Part shown: piece after piece, positions 62,865-64,000 of the stretch
How positions within the stretch are numbered: the stretch's first letter is position 1
Layout: every line of letters begins with the position of its first letter
Assembly (NCBI GenBank): GCA_024711345.1
Contig: JANJTA010000021.1
Coordinates: 62,001 to 126,000 of the forward strand
DNA length: 64,000 bases
Reading direction: 5' to 3'
DNA from: Rhodanobacter sp.
Lineage (GTDB): Bacteria; Pseudomonadota; Gammaproteobacteria; Xanthomonadales; Rhodanobacteraceae
Program-made: the position numbers and the translations under genes
The notes under the pieces: model-generated
Told to the model about the DNA's origin: nothing
Seen by the model: only the letters and a program-made list of their open reading frames with translations
Databases searched by the model: none

Positions 62865-63401
62865 ATGAAACTTCCGAAGACCCTGCTGATGGCCTGTGCC
62901 GTGCTGCTGAACGCCGGCGCCTGCGCCAGCGAGCTGCCGTCGATCACCCCGGTGGCCCACGTCGACCTGCCCCGCTTCATGGGCAACTGGTACGTGATCG
63001 CCACCATCCCCACCCGCTTCGAGAAGAACGCCTACGACGCGCTGGAGGTCTATACGCTCCGGCCCGATGGCAACGTCGCCACCTCGTTCCACTTCCGCGA
63101 AGGCAGCTTCGACGGCGAGAAGAAGGACATCCACTCCACCGGCTTCGTCAAACCCGGCAGCGGCAACGCGGTGTGGGGCGTGCAGGTGTTCTGGCCGCTC
63201 AAGGCGCAGTACATCGTGGCCTACCTGAAGGAGGACTACAGCCAGGTCATCGTGGCCCGCGACGCGCGCGACTACATGTGGGCGATGGCGCGCACGCCGA
63301 CCATTGCGCCGGCCGACTACGACGCGCTGCTGGCCCGGGTGCAGGCGCTGGGCTACCCGTTGGACAAGGTGCGCAAGGTACCGCAGCAAACGCCGCGGTG
63401 A
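62865..63401 (+). CDS. Lipocalin (Blc-like)
   Basis: A 178-residue exported lipocalin. A signal peptide with a possible lipobox-like Cys (LLNAGAC) is followed by the GxW motif FMGNWYVIATIPTRFEKNAYDALEVYTL, then GVQVFWPLKAQYIVAYLKEDYSQVIVARDARDYMWAMARTPTI. Such lipocalins bind fatty acids or lysophospholipids at the outer membrane. It is the last gene of the operon, 31 bases after the second cfa-like gene, and may carry or protect the modified lipids. Confidence 0.93.
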   Translation: MKLPKTLLMACAVLLNAGACASELPSITPVAHVDLPRFMGNWYVIATIPTRFEKNAYDALEVYTLRPDGNVATSFHFREGSFDGEKKDIHSTGFVKPGSGNAVWGVQVFWPLKAQYIVAYLKEDYSQVIVARDARDYMWAMARTPTIAPADYDALLARVQALGYPLDKVRKVPQQTPR

Positions 63402-63422
63402 CGCCATAATCAGCCGCGCCCG

Positions 63423-63726
63423 GCAAGAAACCTCGCCGACTTGGTGTTCTTCGGCGAGCTTGGCTGCACCCATGGCAAACGCCACCCTTACCAGGTCAAT
63501 CCGACGTGGTTGAAGATCAAGCGCGACTGCAACCTAGTCACCCGCACCTCCACGACCTACGCAGTGAGGTGGCAAGCAGGCTGGTGGAAGCAGACTTGTC
63601 AGATCAAAAAGTGCAGCCATCAGTGGGCATAAGTCGATGAAATGCTCAAAGCGCTATACGCACCTGCGAGCCGAAGACTTGGTTGGGAAGCTGGATCGGA
63701 TCGACAACGGCAACGGGAAATCCTAG
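63423..63726 (+). pseudogene. Tyrosine recombinase (phage-type integrase) remnant, two frameshifts
   Basis: Three consecutive pieces of an integrase C-terminal half lie in three frames. From 63423: NLADLVFFGELG ... GKRHPYQVNPTWLKIKR. From about 63530: PHLHDLRSEVASRLVEADLS, the HxxR box as HDLR. From about 63610 to the TAG at 63724: AAISGHKSMKCSKRYTHLRAEDLV, with GHKS and the Tyr in RYTHL. Stop codons and frameshifts separate them, so no functional enzyme can be made. The N-terminal half is absent, as the lipocalin gene ends 21 bases upstream. Base composition is lower in GC than the neighbours. Confidence 0.8.
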
Positions 63727-64000
63727 CCCAATTCGGTAAACTTGAGCGAGTCACGCGAATTTATGTGAATCTGCGGCGCATAAATAAAGTTATTGGTGGC
63801 AGCAAATCATCACGTAGGAAATCGGTGCCACCACACCGCGCACAGGGGGCGGTTGAAGTGAATGAAAAACAAATTCTGACCGAAGTCGACATCCGCACAG
63901 CCAACGCCAACCTGCTCCCCATCATCCTCGAACGCATGCTTGGAGGCCTACCGTGCTTGACCGAGTAACCGCGACGCGCTTCGACGGTCAACGGAGTAGC
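63727..64000. other. Low-GC tail with no confident gene
   Basis: AT-rich for this genome (for example CATAAATAAAGTTATT around 63779-63794). An open frame of 108 codons spans 63642-63968 but runs through the integrase remnant in another frame, so its first half is not credible. A GTG at 63858 gives a 36-residue peptide, and a GTG at 63954 opens a frame (VLDRVTATRFDGQ) that runs off the window and could be the start of a real gene. None is recognised. Confidence 0.4.

Noticed and set aside
63642-63968. 108-codon frame in the low-GC tail
   Set aside because: Its first third overlaps the integrase remnant, which is recognisable in a different frame; no start site or motif supports the whole frame.

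Overview
The window is about 70% GC, densely coded on both strands and rich in ATGA start/stop overlaps. The gene set (cca of the GGAVRD/HD type, a primary sigma factor with a long acidic insert, membrane-bound GH17, TonB-dependent receptors, Clp/CRP-like sites, an RpoE-ChrR pair with a lipid-modifying operon) points to a gammaproteobacterium of the Xanthomonadales, most likely Rhodanobacteraceae (Rhodanobacter/Dyella-like). No tool was run; family names come from reading motifs, and spacing-based statements were counted from the coordinates.

Layout. 1-8.8 kb: a cut-off Kef-type antiporter, an M3 metallopeptidase lipoprotein with its terminator, bioD, a hemerythrin-like gene behind phased response-regulator-like boxes, a three-gene operon (TMEM175-like channel, PPOX-like protein, PPOX-GAF fusion), and a free methionine-R-sulfoxide reductase followed by a REP-type inverted pair. 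8.9-36 kb: mostly housekeeping genes (engB, cytochrome c4, two DsbA-like lipoproteins, GH17, slt, cca, an LtaS-like phosphotransferase, a MidA-like methyltransferase, a TonB receptor, a pteridine reductase, an LpxL-like acyltransferase, dtd, rpoD) and tRNA-Ile2(CAU). A ribosome-modulation-factor-like gene follows, with an elaborate leader, then a DUF899/GST pair diverging from a TPR-HTH regulator gene.

36.9-50.6 kb is a catabolic locus. It holds a CitE-like CoA-ester lyase, a beta-propeller/Na+-symporter fusion, a LysR regulator, a TonB receptor, an exported class-C-type serine hydrolase, a cytosolic TIM-barrel/SUMF1 fusion, a GH127 beta-L-arabinofuranosidase-like enzyme and a class III CoA-transferase. 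Two of its promoter regions share a 20-nt block and a third shares the core of it, so it looks like one regulon. The likely logic is outer-membrane import, ester cleavage, symport, deglycosylation, then CoA activation and retro-aldol cleavage of an organic acid. The substrate is not identified.

50.7-63.4 kb is an RpoE-ChrR (singlet-oxygen type) stress block: ECF sigma factor, zinc anti-sigma factor with all expected metal ligands, photolyase, SrpA-like catalase, cytochrome b561, TspO, and an eight-gene operon of desaturase, flavin amine oxidase, DUF1365, cyclopropane-synthase-like, DUF2878, DUF1295, second cyclopropane-synthase-like and lipocalin genes. Three promoters (rpoE, tspO, desaturase) share TG(C/G)ATCCG-N14-(C/T)CGTAT with identical spacing, which ties the block together from sequence alone. 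The last 600 bases have lower GC and begin with a twice-frameshifted tyrosine recombinase remnant, probably the edge of a decayed mobile element.
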